64,000 nt of DNA from Streptomyces sp. Ag109_O5-10 (GTDB lineage Bacteria; Actinomycetota; Actinomycetes; Streptomycetales; Streptomycetaceae): assembly GCF_900105755.1 (NCBI RefSeq), contig NZ_FNTQ01000001.1, positions 4,588,001 to 4,652,000 on the forward strand, read 5' to 3'. Positions 16,153 to 25,066 of this stretch are shown piece after piece. The position numbers and the translations under genes are program-made. Position 1 is the stretch's first letter. Each line of letters opens with the position of its first letter. The notes under the pieces were generated by a model. That model searched no databases and had not been told where the DNA came from. It saw only the letters and a list, made by a program, of their open reading frames with translations.

Positions 16153-17979
16153 ATGGGGCACTACAAGTCCAACCTCCGCGACATCGAATTCAACCTGTTC
16201 GAAGTGCTCGGGCGCGACAAGCTGTACGGCACCGGCCCGTTCGCCGAGATGGACACCGACACCGCGAAGAGCGTCCTGGAGGAGCTGACCCGGCTCGCCG
16301 AGAACGAGCTGGCGGAGTCTTTCGCCGACGCCGACCGCAACCCCCCGGTCTTCGACCCGGAGACGAACACCGCCCCGGTCCCGGCCTCCTTCAAGAAGAG
16401 CTACAAGGCCTTCATGGACTCCGAGTACTGGCGCCTCGGCCTGCCGGAGGAGATCGGCGGCACGACCGCTCCCCCGTCGCTGATCTGGTCGTACGCGGAG
16501 CTGGTCCTCGGCGCCAACCCGGCCGTGTGGATGTACTCCTCCGGCCCGGCGTTCGCCCGCATCCTCTTCGAGGAGGGCACCGAGGAGCAGAAGAAGTGGG
16601 CGCAGATCGCCGTGGACCGCACCTGGGGTTCGACCATGGTGCTCACCGAGCCCGACGCGGGTTCGGACGTCGGCGCCGGCCGTACCAAGGCGGTCCAGCA
16701 GGAGGACGGCTCCTGGCACATCGAGGGCGTGAAGCGCTTCATCACCTCGGGTGAGCACGACATGGAGGAGAACATCCTCCACTACGTCCTCGCCCGTCCC
16801 GAGGGCGCCGGCCCCGGCACCAAGGGCCTGTCCCTCTTCCTCGTCCCGAAGTACCTGTTCGACTTCGAGACCGGCGAGCTGGGCGAGCGCAACGGCGTCT
16901 ACGCGACGAACGTCGAGCACAAGATGGGCCTGAAGGCCTCCAACACCTGTGAGATGACCTTCGGCGACCGCCACCCGGCCAAGGGCTGGCTGATCGGCGA
17001 CAAGCACGAGGGCATCCGCCAGATGTTCCGGATCATCGAGTTCGCCCGCATGATGGTCGGCACGAAGGCCATCTCGACGCTGTCGACCGGTTACCTGAAC
17101 GCGCTGGAGTACGCCAAGGAGCGCGTCCAGGGCCCGGACCTCGCGAACTTCATGGACAAGACCGCGCCCAAGGTCACCATCACCCACCACCCCGACGTCC
17201 GACGCTCGCTGATGACGCAGAAGGCGTACGCCGAGGGCATGCGCGCCCTGGTCCTCTACACCGCGTCGATCCAGGACGCGATCATGGTCAAGGAGGCGAA
17301 CGGCGAGGACCCGCAGGCCGAGCACGCGCTCAACGACCTGCTGCTGCCGATCGTCAAGGGCTACGGCTCCGAGAAGGGCTACGAGCAGCTCGCCCAGTCG
17401 CTGCAGACCTTCGGCGGCTCCGGCTTCCTGCAGGAGTACCCGATCGAGCAGTACATCCGCGACGCCAAGATCGACACCCTGTACGAGGGCACCACCGCCA
17501 TCCAGGGCCAGGACTTCTTCTTCCGGAAGATCGTCCGCAACCAGGGCGCGGCGCTGAACTCCCTCGCCGAGGACATCAAGAAGTTCCTGGCGCTGGGCAC
17601 CGGCGGCGAGGAGCTGGCGAGCGCCCGCGAGCACCTCGCGAAGGCCGCCGTCGAGCTGGAGGCGATCGTCGGCCTGATGCTGACCGACCTCGCGGCCACC
17701 GAGCAGGACGTCAGGAACATCTACAAGGTGGGCCTCAACGCCACCCGCCTGCTGCTCGCCTCGGGCGACGTGATCGTCGGCTACCTGCTGCTCAAGGGCG
17801 CGGCCGTGGCCGCCGAGAAGCTGGAGACGGCGTCCGGCAAGGACAAGCCCTTCTACACCGGCAAGATCGCGGCGGCGAAGTTCTTCGCGGCCAACGTGCT
17901 GCCCGGCGTCACCCTGGCCCGCAAGGTCGCGGCCGACGTCGACCTCGACCTGATGGAGCTGGACGAGGCCGCTTTCTGA
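16153..17979 (+). CDS. acyl-CoA dehydrogenase (long FadE5-like form)
   Basis: The 608-residue flavoprotein catalyses the first, FAD-dependent step of fatty-acyl-CoA beta-oxidation. The order is an N-terminal extension, the ACAD N domain, the FAD-binding middle strand region (MVLTEPDAGSDVG, then WHIEGVKRFITSGEHD), the C-terminal helical domain with the catalytic base Glu445 (YEGTTAIQ) and an additional C-terminal helical domain of about 120 residues. Length and order match the 600-residue actinobacterial class. The ATG at 16153 has GGAG at 16141-16144. It is monocistronic, with an operator pair upstream and a 15-bp hairpin downstream. Confidence 0.95.
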   Translation: MGHYKSNLRDIEFNLFEVLGRDKLYGTGPFAEMDTDTAKSVLEELTRLAENELAESFADADRNPPVFDPETNTAPVPASFKKSYKAFMDSEYWRLGLPEEIGGTTAPPSLIWSYAELVLGANPAVWMYSSGPAFARILFEEGTEEQKKWAQIAVDRTWGSTMVLTEPDAGSDVGAGRTKAVQQEDGSWHIEGVKRFITSGEHDMEENILHYVLARPEGAGPGTKGLSLFLVPKYLFDFETGELGERNGVYATNVEHKMGLKASNTCEMTFGDRHPAKGWLIGDKHEGIRQMFRIIEFARMMVGTKAISTLSTGYLNALEYAKERVQGPDLANFMDKTAPKVTITHHPDVRRSLMTQKAYAEGMRALVLYTASIQDAIMVKEANGEDPQAEHALNDLLLPIVKGYGSEKGYEQLAQSLQTFGGSGFLQEYPIEQYIRDAKIDTLYEGTTAIQGQDFFFRKIVRNQGAALNSLAEDIKKFLALGTGGEELASAREHLAKAAVELEAIVGLMLTDLAATEQDVRNIYKVGLNATRLLLASGDVIVGYLLLKGAAVAAEKLETASGKDKPFYTGKIAAAKFFAANVLPGVTLARKVAADVDLDLMELDEAAF

Positions 17980-18004
17980 CCCTCCCGGCCGACCCGGTCC
18001 GCCG

Positions 18005-18041
18005 CGGTGGCCCGCTCCCTCTCCGGGGGAGCGGGCCACCG
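18005..18041 (+). terminator. Terminator after the acyl-CoA dehydrogenase
   Basis: A 15-bp perfect stem (18005-18019 with 18027-18041) has a 7-nt loop, 25 bases after the stop codon. Confidence 0.85.
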
Positions 18042-18062
18042 TACGTCGTTAAGGTGAAGCAC

Positions 18063-19361
18063 ATGAGCGAACCCTCCCGCTTCGATCGCGGCCACACCGA
18101 CGACCTGATGTCCTTCCTCGCGGCCGGCCCCACGCCGTACCACGCCGTGGCGAGCGCCGCCGCACGGCTGGAGAAGGCCGGTTTCCGGCAGGTCGCCGAG
18201 ACGGACGCCTGGGACGGCACTGCCGGTGGCAAGTTCGTGCTGCGCGGCGGCGCGATCATCGCCTGGTACGTCCCGGAGGGCGCCGCGCCCCACACGCCGT
18301 TCCGGATCGTCGGCGCCCACACCGACTCCCCCAACCTGCGCGTGAAGCCCCGCCCGGACACCGGGGCGCACGGCTTCCGCCAGGTCGCCGTGGAGATCTA
18401 CGGCGGGCCGCTCATGAACTCCTGGCTCGACCGGGACCTGGGCCTGGCCGGCCGGCTCAGCCTGCGCGACGGCTCCACCCGCCTCGTCGACGTGAACCGG
18501 CCGCTGCTGCGGGTGCCCCAACTCGCCATCCACCTCGACCGTTCGGTCAGCAGCGAGGGTCTCAAGCTCGACAAGCAGCGCCACCTCCAGCCGATCTGGG
18601 GCCTCGGCGACGACGTCCGTGACGGCGACCTGATCGCCTTCCTGGAGCAGGAGTCGGGCCTGCCGGCCGGCTCGGTCACCGGCTGGGACCTGATGACCTA
18701 CACCGTCGAACCGCCCGCCTACCTGGGCCGCGACCAGGACCTGATGGCCGGCCCCCGGATGGACAACCTGCTCTCCGTGCACGCCGGTACGGCGGCGCTG
18801 GCGGCCGTGGCGACGGGCGGCGCCGACCTGCCCTGCATTCCCGTCCTCGCCGCCTTCGACCACGAGGAGACCGGCTCCCAGTCCGACACCGGCGCGGACG
18901 GCCCGCTGCTCGGGAGCGTGATGGAGCGCTCGGTGCTGGCGCGCGGCGGGTCGTTCGAGGACCGGGCGAGAGCCTTCGCGGGCAGCGTCTGCCTCTCCTC
19001 CGACACCGGTCACGCCGTCCACCCCAACTACGCGGAGCGGCACGACCCGACCCACCACCCCCGTCTCAACGGCGGCCCGATCCTCAAGGTCAACGTCAAC
19101 AACCGCTATGCCACGGACGGTTCGGGCCGGGCGGTGTTCGCCGCCGCCTGCGAGAAGGCCGGGGTTCCGTTCCAGACCTTCGTCTCGAACAACTCGATGC
19201 CCTGCGGCACCACGATCGGCCCGATCACCGCGGCCCGGCACGGCATCCGGACCGTCGACATCGGCGCGGCGATCCTCTCCATGCACAGCGCCCGCGAACT
19301 GTGCGGCGCCGACGACCCGTTCCTGCTGGCGAACGCGCTGGTGGCGTTCCTGGAGGGCTAG
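18063..19361 (+). CDS. M18 family aminopeptidase
   Basis: The 432-residue cytosolic metallo-aminopeptidase belongs to the aspartyl aminopeptidase family (ApeB-like). The dinuclear zinc ligands are visible in the usual order. They are His in GAHTDSPNLR, Asp in PRMDNLLS, the Glu pair in DHEETGSQSD, Asp in SSDTGHAVHPN and His in MHSARELCG. It removes N-terminal acidic or neutral residues from peptides in the known members. The start at 18063 (ATG) has AAGGTGA just upstream; the GTG at 18054 overlaps that ribosome site and is less likely. It is followed closely by a small membrane protein gene on the same strand. Confidence 0.95.
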   Translation: MSEPSRFDRGHTDDLMSFLAAGPTPYHAVASAAARLEKAGFRQVAETDAWDGTAGGKFVLRGGAIIAWYVPEGAAPHTPFRIVGAHTDSPNLRVKPRPDTGAHGFRQVAVEIYGGPLMNSWLDRDLGLAGRLSLRDGSTRLVDVNRPLLRVPQLAIHLDRSVSSEGLKLDKQRHLQPIWGLGDDVRDGDLIAFLEQESGLPAGSVTGWDLMTYTVEPPAYLGRDQDLMAGPRMDNLLSVHAGTAALAAVATGGADLPCIPVLAAFDHEETGSQSDTGADGPLLGSVMERSVLARGGSFEDRARAFAGSVCLSSDTGHAVHPNYAERHDPTHHPRLNGGPILKVNVNNRYATDGSGRAVFAAACEKAGVPFQTFVSNNSMPCGTTIGPITAARHGIRTVDIGAAILSMHSARELCGADDPFLLANALVAFLEG

Positions 19362-19438
19362 TTGGACATGGCCCGCCCGTCCCTGGGTACTCGGAGTGGA
19401 CCGGAACCACCACCGAACCTGAAGGGAAGGCAACGCTC

Positions 19439-19690
19439 ATGGGGCTCGGCGGGTGCATCATCCTCATCGCCGTGGGGGCCATCCTCACGTTCGCGACCGA
19501 CTGGCACATGAACGGCGTCAACCTCGACGTCGTCGGCCTGATCCTGATGGCCGTCGGCATCATCGGCGTCGCCACGTTCAGCAGCATCGCAAACCGCCGG
19601 CGCGTCATGGTGCCGCCGACGACGACCGTGGTCGAGGAGGAACGGCACCATCACCACCGTGACGGATATGGCGACGGGTATGGCGTGTAA
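19439..19690 (+). CDS. Small two-helix membrane protein (DUF6458-like)
   Basis: The 83-residue protein has two predicted membrane helices (GGCIILIAVGAILTFA and VVGLILMAVGIIGVATF) joined by a short WHMNGVNLD loop. A basic NRRR stop and a His-rich cytoplasmic tail (EERHHHHRDGYGDGYG) follow. The ATG at 19439 has a purine-rich ribosome site (GAAGGGAAGG at 19421-19430). It lies 77 bases after the aminopeptidase gene and may be co-transcribed with it. Function unknown. Confidence 0.85.
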   Translation: MGLGGCIILIAVGAILTFATDWHMNGVNLDVVGLILMAVGIIGVATFSSIANRRRVMVPPTTTVVEEERHHHHRDGYGDGYGV

Positions 19691-19796
19691 CGGACGCCGC
19701 GCCACCCAGAGGGGCATTCCAGGCAGACATGAGCAATCCGTTACCGCGTTCGACTACCGGAATTGTGCAGATCTCGTGGAGACTTTCGATCACTGA

Positions 19797-19825
19797 CGGG
19801 TCCGGAAGAGCGGCTTCCGGACCCG
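19797..19825 (+). terminator. Terminator after the DUF6458-like gene
   Basis: A 12-bp perfect stem (19797-19808 with 19814-19825) with a 5-nt loop. Confidence 0.75.
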
Positions 19826-19844
19826 CCGAGGTCTTCACGGCAGC

Positions 19845-20021
19845 GGGTACCGACCAGGACGCGCCGTCCTGATCCCGGCCCCCACCGGGCAGGAACGTAT
19901 CTCCGCCGCGATCGACGGCCTCGGGGAGCGGACCCGGCGCCCCGGCCTGATCGTCGTCGTCACGGACGACTGCACCGACGACGCCGGTTCCCAGTTCCCC
20001 GCGCTCCTTCAGGGGCGCTGA
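19845..20021 (+). pseudogene. Remnant of a family 2 glycosyltransferase N terminus
   Basis: This plus-strand frame without a start reads AVLIPAPTGQERISAAIDGL, then a Thr-Arg-Arg-Pro stretch, then LIVVVTDDCTDDAG before a stop. This matches the opening strand and DD-type nucleotide-sugar motif of GT2 enzymes (LIPA..E..I..AI..L, then VVV.D.CTDD) over about 45 residues. Nothing further of the enzyme is present. Its end overlaps the 3' end of the minus-strand gene at 20009. I see it as a deletion remnant; chance similarity is possible. Confidence 0.45.
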
Positions 20022-21820
20022 TCCATCCCGGCGAGAACCAGCGGAAGCCGGTCCACCCCGCCCTCCGTGACGCGCACCGGCACGCCCCAGTCCTGCTGGT
20101 GCACATGGCAGGCCGGGTATTCGTTGGCCTCGTCGTCGTCGCAGGACGCGGCCATCGCCGAGACATGCAGGACGCCTTCCGGTACGGCCGGGTTCAGGTC
20201 CAGCTCTCTCGACAGGTCGGTGTCGGCGCCCTCGCCCTTGAGCAGCAGCTCCGGCGGGGTCGAGGAGACCAGCAGCCGGGTCGACGGGCCGTACCGCGTG
20301 TCCAGCTTCTGGCCCGCCGGGGCCTGGAAGACCACGTCCAGCCGGAGCCTGCCCGGAGCCACCTCGGTCGCCGCGCGCCGGGTGCGGTGGGCGACCGACT
20401 CCACCCGGACCGCCTCCTCGGGGAGCCGCAGCCGGGTCAGCCGGTGGCGGGCCGACTCGACCACCACGATCTCGTCGCCGGCCAGCACCGCGTCGCTCGG
20501 CTCCCGCAGGTCCGTCGCCAGAGTGGTGACCTCGCCGGTCGCCGGGTCGTAGCGGCGCAGCGCGTGGTTGTAGGTGTCGGAGACCGCGACCGAGCCGTCG
20601 GGCAGGGCCGTGACGCCCAGCGGGTGCTGGAGGAGTGCCTGCCCGGCGGCGCCGTCCCGGTGGCCGAAGTCGAAGAGGCCGGTGCCGACGGCCGTGTGGA
20701 CGTGCCCGTCCGGGTCGATCCAGCGCAGGGCGCTGGTCTCGGAGTCGGCGAGCCAGAGGCGGTCGGCGGTGGCCGCGAGGCCGGACGGCTGCGCGAACCA
20801 CGCCTCGGCGGCCGGCCCGTCGACCAGCCCCTCGTTGGTGGTGCCGGCGGCGACCGCGACCGTCCCGGTCTCCGGATCGTACGTCCACAGCTGGTGGACG
20901 CCGGCCATGGCGATCCACACCTTGCCGCCGAAGACCGCCACGTCCCACGGGGAGGACAGGTCGATCTCGCGGGCCGGGCCGGAGGTCGGGGAGCCCTGCC
21001 ACCACTGGCGGCCGGTGCCCGCGAGGGTGCTCACCTCACCGGTGACCGGGTCGAGGCGGCGCAGGGCGTGGTTGACGGTGTCGGCGACGACCACCGAGCC
21101 GTCGTCGAGGAGTGCGAGGCCCTGCGGCTCGCTGAAGGAGGCGTCGGCCGCCGTGCCGTCGGAGAAACCGCGCGTGCCCGAGCCGATCCGCCGCAGGACG
21201 GTCTCCGCGTCCTCGGCCAGCTCCACCAGCTGGTGCCGGGTGGTGTCGCTGACCAGGAAGGTCCCCGAGGGCAGCAGCAGGGCCTTGCCGGGGAAGCGCA
21301 GGGCGGTCGGCTCGGGCTCCGGCGCCACGTAGGGGCCGTCGCCGCGACGCAGGGTGCCCTTCGCCTCGTGCTCCGCCTCCAGCTCCTCGACCAGCCGCGC
21401 GATGGCGTGCGCGTGCCCCTCGCCGGCGTGCTGGGCGACGACGTACCCCTCCGGGTCGATCACGACCAGCGTCGGCCAGGCCCGGACCGCGTACTGCTTC
21501 CAGGTGGCGAGCTCCGGGTCGTCCAGCACCGGGTGCTCCACGCCGTACCGCTCCACGGCGTCGGCGACCGCCTGGTGCTCGGCCTCGTGCACGAACTTGG
21601 GCGAGTGCACCCCGATGATCACCACGGTGTCCCGGTGCCGCTCCTCCAGCTCCCGCAGCTCGTCGAGGACGTGCAGGCAGTTGATGCAGCAGAAGGTCCA
21701 GAAGTCCAGGACGACGATGCGTCCTCGCAGGTCAGCGAGGGTGTACTGCTTGTCGCCTGTGTTCAGCCAGCCGCCCTTGCCGACCAGCTCGGGGGCGCGG
21801 ACGCGTACGCGTTTTGCCAT
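20009..21820 (-). CDS. Thioredoxin-like / NHL-repeat protein
   Basis: The 603-residue soluble protein has a TlpA/thioredoxin-like domain (about 10-150) with the redox motif Cys45-Ile-Asn-Cys48 (FWTFCCINCLHVLDEL). An NHL beta-propeller of about 300 residues follows, with blades such as GLALLDDGSVVVADTVNHALRRLD and LGVTALPDGSVAVSDTYNHALRRYD. A C-terminal domain of about 120 residues ends the protein. This architecture resembles the animal NHLRC2 family. There is no signal peptide, so a cytosolic thiol-disulfide role is likely; the partner is unknown. The start at 21820 (ATG) matches the beginning of the conserved region. Confidence 0.92.
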   Translation of the reverse strand: MAKRVRVRAPELVGKGGWLNTGDKQYTLADLRGRIVVLDFWTFCCINCLHVLDELRELEERHRDTVVIIGVHSPKFVHEAEHQAVADAVERYGVEHPVLDDPELATWKQYAVRAWPTLVVIDPEGYVVAQHAGEGHAHAIARLVEELEAEHEAKGTLRRGDGPYVAPEPEPTALRFPGKALLLPSGTFLVSDTTRHQLVELAEDAETVLRRIGSGTRGFSDGTAADASFSEPQGLALLDDGSVVVADTVNHALRRLDPVTGEVSTLAGTGRQWWQGSPTSGPAREIDLSSPWDVAVFGGKVWIAMAGVHQLWTYDPETGTVAVAAGTTNEGLVDGPAAEAWFAQPSGLAATADRLWLADSETSALRWIDPDGHVHTAVGTGLFDFGHRDGAAGQALLQHPLGVTALPDGSVAVSDTYNHALRRYDPATGEVTTLATDLREPSDAVLAGDEIVVVESARHRLTRLRLPEEAVRVESVAHRTRRAATEVAPGRLRLDVVFQAPAGQKLDTRYGPSTRLLVSSTPPELLLKGEGADTDLSRELDLNPAVPEGVLHVSAMAASCDDDEANEYPACHVHQQDWGVPVRVTEGGVDRLPLVLAGMDQRP

Positions 21821-21972
21821 GGTTCAAACCAACCACACGCGCGCGTGGCGCTATTCCCCACCGATGTCGACCAGCCGGACGAGCAGGAGCCGCCTCGCGG
21901 GAACGAACCGACGCCCGCGGTCGGGCGCCCTGGTGACCCGGCCTCGCTCCACGGCCGGAGTCCACGGCCCGG

Positions 21973-22365
21973 TCAGGTGAGGACGTGTCCGGTCGTCGCG
22001 TCCACGTGGCCGGGAACCTCGTCGTGCCGATCGCCCACCGTGAGGGTTCCGGTGGGCTCGAAGAGCAGGATCTCGGTGGGCACACGCGCGTACGGCTTGT
22101 GCTCGGTGCCCCTGGGGACGGTGAAGACCGAGCCCTTCGGGAGGACGACCGTGCGCTCGCCGGCCGGCTCCCGCAGGGCGATGTGCAGTTCGCCCTCCAG
22201 GACCAGGAAGAACTCGTCGGTGTGGTCGTGCACGTGCCAGAGGTGCTCGCCCCCGACCTTGGCGACGCGGACGTCGTAGTCGTTGACGGCGGTGACGATG
22301 CGGGGGCTCCACAGCTCGTCGAAGGAGGCGAGGGCCTGGCCGAGGGAGACGGGTTCGCTGGTCAT
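21973..22365 (-). CDS. Cupin-domain protein
   Basis: The 130-residue single-domain cupin has the metal-binding pattern HVHDHTDEFFLVLEGEL (motif 1) and a second-motif region near FTVPRGTEHKPYA. Small cupins are metal-dependent dioxygenases, isomerases or sensors; no substrate can be named. Start at ATG 22365 is preferred because AGGA lies 8 bases upstream; the ATG at 22374 is also possible. It is divergent from the GlxA-type regulator, 53 bases away, which suggests common regulation. Confidence 0.85.
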   Translation of the reverse strand: MTSEPVSLGQALASFDELWSPRIVTAVNDYDVRVAKVGGEHLWHVHDHTDEFFLVLEGELHIALREPAGERTVVLPKGSVFTVPRGTEHKPYARVPTEILLFEPTGTLTVGDRHDEVPGHVDATTGHVLT

Positions 22366-22418
22366 GGCAGTCATCCTGAGGCTTCGGCCGACGTCTGCGT
22401 GAGTGCTAGAAATGGCAT

Positions 22419-23426
22419 ATGGCGCAAGGATCCTCTCAGCCGACCCGGTCGACTCACCGGGTGGCCGTGATCGTCGATGCGGGCACCAATCCGTTCGAGG
22501 TCGGGGTCGCCACCGAGTTGTTCGGGCTGCCGCGGCCCGAGCTGGGGATGTCCGTCCCGCCGTACGAGGTGACGCTCTGCGCGCCCAGCCCCGAGGTGCG
22601 CATGAACCACGGCTTCTTCACGCTCAGCGGGGTGGCGGGGCTGGAGGCCGTGGACGAGGCGGACACGCTCGTCGTACCGGGACGGCCCGACAACGTCGTA
22701 CCGCGCGGTGCCGACGTTCTCGACGCCGTCCGGCGCGCACACGCGCGTGGGGTACGGATCGTGAGTTTCTGCACCGGGACCTTCGCGCTCGCCGAGGCCG
22801 GGCTGCTGGACGGACGGCCGGCCACCACGCACTGGCGCTGGGCGGACGCCTTCCGGGAACTGCATCCCCGGGTGCTGCTCCGGCCGGACGTGCTCTTCGT
22901 CGACGACGGCGACCTGCTCACCGCCTCGGGCAGCGCGGCCGCGCTCGACCTGGGGCTGCACGTCTGGCGGCAGGACCACGGCGCCGAGATCGCCAACGCG
23001 GTGTCCCGACGGCTGGTGTTCGCCTCGCACCGGGACGGCGGACAGCGGCAGTTCGTGGAACGGCCGGTGCCCGAGGTGCCGGACGAATCGCTCGGCCCGC
23101 TGCTGGCCTGGGCGCAGGAGCGGCTCGGACAGCCGCTGACCGTGACGGACCTCGCCGCGCGGGCCGCCGTCTCCCCCGCCACCCTGTACCGCCGGTTCCG
23201 CGCCCAGCTGGGCACCACCCCGCTGGCCTGGCTGACGGGGGAGCGGGTGGCCCTCGCCTGCCGGCTGATCGAGCGTGGGGAGGAACGGCTGGACGTGGTG
23301 GCGGCGCGCAGCGGGCTCGGCACCGCGGCCAACCTGCGGGCGCGCTTGCGGCGCGGGACGGGACTCAGCCCGTCGGACTACCGTCGGCGTTTCGGGCCGG
23401 TGGGGCGGGAAGGGGTACGGGTATGA
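22419..23426 (+). CDS. GlxA-type transcriptional regulator (DJ-1/PfpI + AraC)
   Basis: The 335-residue regulator has a class I glutamine-amidotransferase-like (DJ-1/PfpI) sensor domain (about 12-190) with the nucleophile elbow VSFCTGTFALAEAG. An AraC-family double helix-turn-helix follows (about 235-325: LTVTDLAARAAVSPATLYRRFRAQ, cut here by residues of the recognition helix, then YRRRF). Members often respond to amides, quaternary amines or stress. The ATG at 22419 follows an A/T-rich TAGAAA about 7 bases upstream, so the transcript may be leaderless. The stop overlaps the next start (ATGA at 23423-23426). Confidence 0.92.
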   Translation: MAQGSSQPTRSTHRVAVIVDAGTNPFEVGVATELFGLPRPELGMSVPPYEVTLCAPSPEVRMNHGFFTLSGVAGLEAVDEADTLVVPGRPDNVVPRGADVLDAVRRAHARGVRIVSFCTGTFALAEAGLLDGRPATTHWRWADAFRELHPRVLLRPDVLFVDDGDLLTASGSAAALDLGLHVWRQDHGAEIANAVSRRLVFASHRDGGQRQFVERPVPEVPDESLGPLLAWAQERLGQPLTVTDLAARAAVSPATLYRRFRAQLGTTPLAWLTGERVALACRLIERGEERLDVVAARSGLGTAANLRARLRRGTGLSPSDYRRRFGPVGREGVRV

Positions 23427-23917
23427 GATTCCTGGTACGCGACCGGCTCCTCGGCTTCGGTGAGGACTACTGGATCGAGGACGAGCGCGGCGACAAGGTC
23501 TTCCTCGTCGACGGCAAGGCCATGCGGGTGCGCGACACGTTCGAGCTGAAGGACCGGCACGGGCGCGTACTCGTCGACTTCCACCAGAAGATGTTCGCCC
23601 TGCGCGACACCATGGTGATCGAACGCGAGGGTGAGCCCCTGGCCACCATCCGGCGCAAGCGGCTGTCGCTGCTGCGCAACCACTACCGGGTCCACCTGGT
23701 CGACGGCACCGAACTCGACGTCAGCGGCAAGATCCTCGACCGCGAGTTCGCCGTCGAGTACGACGGTGAACTGCTCGCCGTGATCTCCCGGCGCTGGCTG
23801 CACGTACGGGAGACCTACGGCGTCGACGTCGTACGGGACGACGCGGACCCGGCGCTGCTGATCGCGGTGGCGGTGTGCGTGATCCACCTGGCGGACAAGG
23901 AGCGGGACGGGGACTAG
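23423..23917 (+). CDS. LURP-one-related (tubby-like fold) protein
   Basis: The 164-residue protein has the LURP-one repeat pattern of a closed beta barrel around a hydrophobic C-terminal helix (FLVDGKAMRVRDTFELKD, then MVIEREGEPLATIRRK, then a hydrophobic LLIAVAVCVIHLAD). The family is related to tubby and scramblase-like proteins that can bind lipid, but bacterial members have no assigned function. It is translationally coupled to the regulator through the ATGA overlap. Its TAG stop is the first three bases of the palindromic element at 23915-24082. Confidence 0.88.
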   Translation: MRFLVRDRLLGFGEDYWIEDERGDKVFLVDGKAMRVRDTFELKDRHGRVLVDFHQKMFALRDTMVIEREGEPLATIRRKRLSLLRNHYRVHLVDGTELDVSGKILDREFAVEYDGELLAVISRRWLHVRETYGVDVVRDDADPALLIAVAVCVIHLADKERDGD

Positions 23918-24082
23918 TGCCGCGGCAGGCAACGTTTGCCCGTCAAGGAGCGGCGTCCGGTGCGTGCTCTCGGCGTCCCGGCCGGAAGTCCTCGTACTGG
24001 ATGTACTTGGGCTTTCGGCCGGTGCGGCGAGAGTGCGTGCCGGGCGTCGTGGACGGGGCGAACGTTGCCTGTTGCGGCACTA
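23915..24082. mobile_element. MITE-like palindromic element, 168 bp
   Basis: The ends are inverted repeats. TAGTGCCGC-GG-CAGGCAACG from 23915 pairs with the complement of the right end (TAGTGCCGC-AA-CAGGCAACG read inward from 24082), matching at 27 of about 30 positions with one gap. A second inner inverted repeat (CTCTCG...CCGGCCGGAAG on the left, complement of CTTTCGGCCGG...CGAGAG on the right) makes most of the element a single large hairpin. It has no open reading frame of its own. It fills the gap between two convergent genes exactly. Confidence 0.7.
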
Positions 24083-24086
24083 GGGG

Positions 24087-24884
24087 CTAACGGTGGCGCG
24101 GGGGGTCCAGGCCGAGGATGCGGTCCTTGAGGGCCGGGAACTGTTCGCGGGTCGCGGCGACCCGGGCCGGGTCGAGGTCGACGGTGAGGATCTCCTCGCC
24201 GGCGCCCGCCTCGGCCAGCACCTCGCCCCACGGATCGACCACGATCGAGTGACCGGCCTGCGGAACCCCGGCGTGCGTCCCGGCCGTTCCACACGCGAGC
24301 ACGAACGCCTGGTTCTCGACCGCCCGCGCCTGGGCCAGCAGCGTCCAGTGCGCGCGTCGCCGCTCGGGCCAGCCCGCCGAGACCACCAGTGTCTCGGCGC
24401 CGGCGTCGACGAGTCCGCGGAAGAGTTCGGGGAAACGGAGGTCATAGCAGGTGGCCACGCCGACTGTGGTCCCGGGCAGCCGGACCGTCACCAGCTCCCG
24501 TCCCGCGCCCATCAGCACTGCCTCGCCCTTGTCGAAGCCGAAGCGGTGGATCTTGCGGTAGGCCGCGGCCAGCTCACCGGAGGGGGAGAAGACGAGAGCC
24601 GTGTTGTAGAGGGGGCCGTCGGGGTCCCGCTCGGGAATCGAGCCGGCGTGCAGCCAGACGCCCGCGTCGCTCGCCGCCTTCGCCATCGCCTCGTACGTCG
24701 GGCCTTCGAGCGGCTCGGCCTCCGTGGCGAACTCCTCGTAGGCGAACGCGCCCGTCGTCCACAGCTCGGGCAGTACGACGAGATCGGCGCCCGCCTGCTC
24801 GCGCACCAGTGCGGTCACGCGCTGCCGACGAGATTCGACCGATTCGCCCTCGTTTACATCGATCTGGATGAGCGAGGCGCGCAC
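24087..24884 (-). CDS. Carbon-nitrogen hydrolase (nitrilase superfamily)
   Basis: The 265-residue amidase-type enzyme has the catalytic Glu40 (VVLPELW), Lys111 (YRKIH) and Cys146 (VATCYDLRFPEL). The closest pattern is the omega-amidase/Nit2-like group (RKIHRFGFDKGE, DLRFPELFR), which hydrolyses alpha-ketoglutaramate or deaminated glutathione in studied members. The GTG at 24884 begins VRASLIQIDVN, the usual first beta strand, with GGTGG upstream; the longer frame from 24935 adds an unlikely tail. It is divergent from the gene at 25067. Confidence 0.9.
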   Translation of the reverse strand: MRASLIQIDVNEGESVESRRQRVTALVREQAGADLVVLPELWTTGAFAYEEFATEAEPLEGPTYEAMAKAASDAGVWLHAGSIPERDPDGPLYNTALVFSPSGELAAAYRKIHRFGFDKGEAVLMGAGRELVTVRLPGTTVGVATCYDLRFPELFRGLVDAGAETLVVSAGWPERRRAHWTLLAQARAVENQAFVLACGTAGTHAGVPQAGHSIVVDPWGEVLAEAGAGEEILTVDLDPARVAATREQFPALKDRILGLDPPRHR

Positions 24885-25066
24885 ACTACCACCGTCCTGG
24901 CATTCGAGCCGTCCACACGGGCCTACGATCGTCACACGAAAGCACTGCCGGGGTGCCTCACAGCAGCGTAACTTAGCGTTTCAAGACACCCGCCGACAGC
25001 AGCCACCTCCCGCTGGCAGCGCCGCCATCACCTGCCCGAGTACCGACCGCCGAGGGGTCCCGTTCC

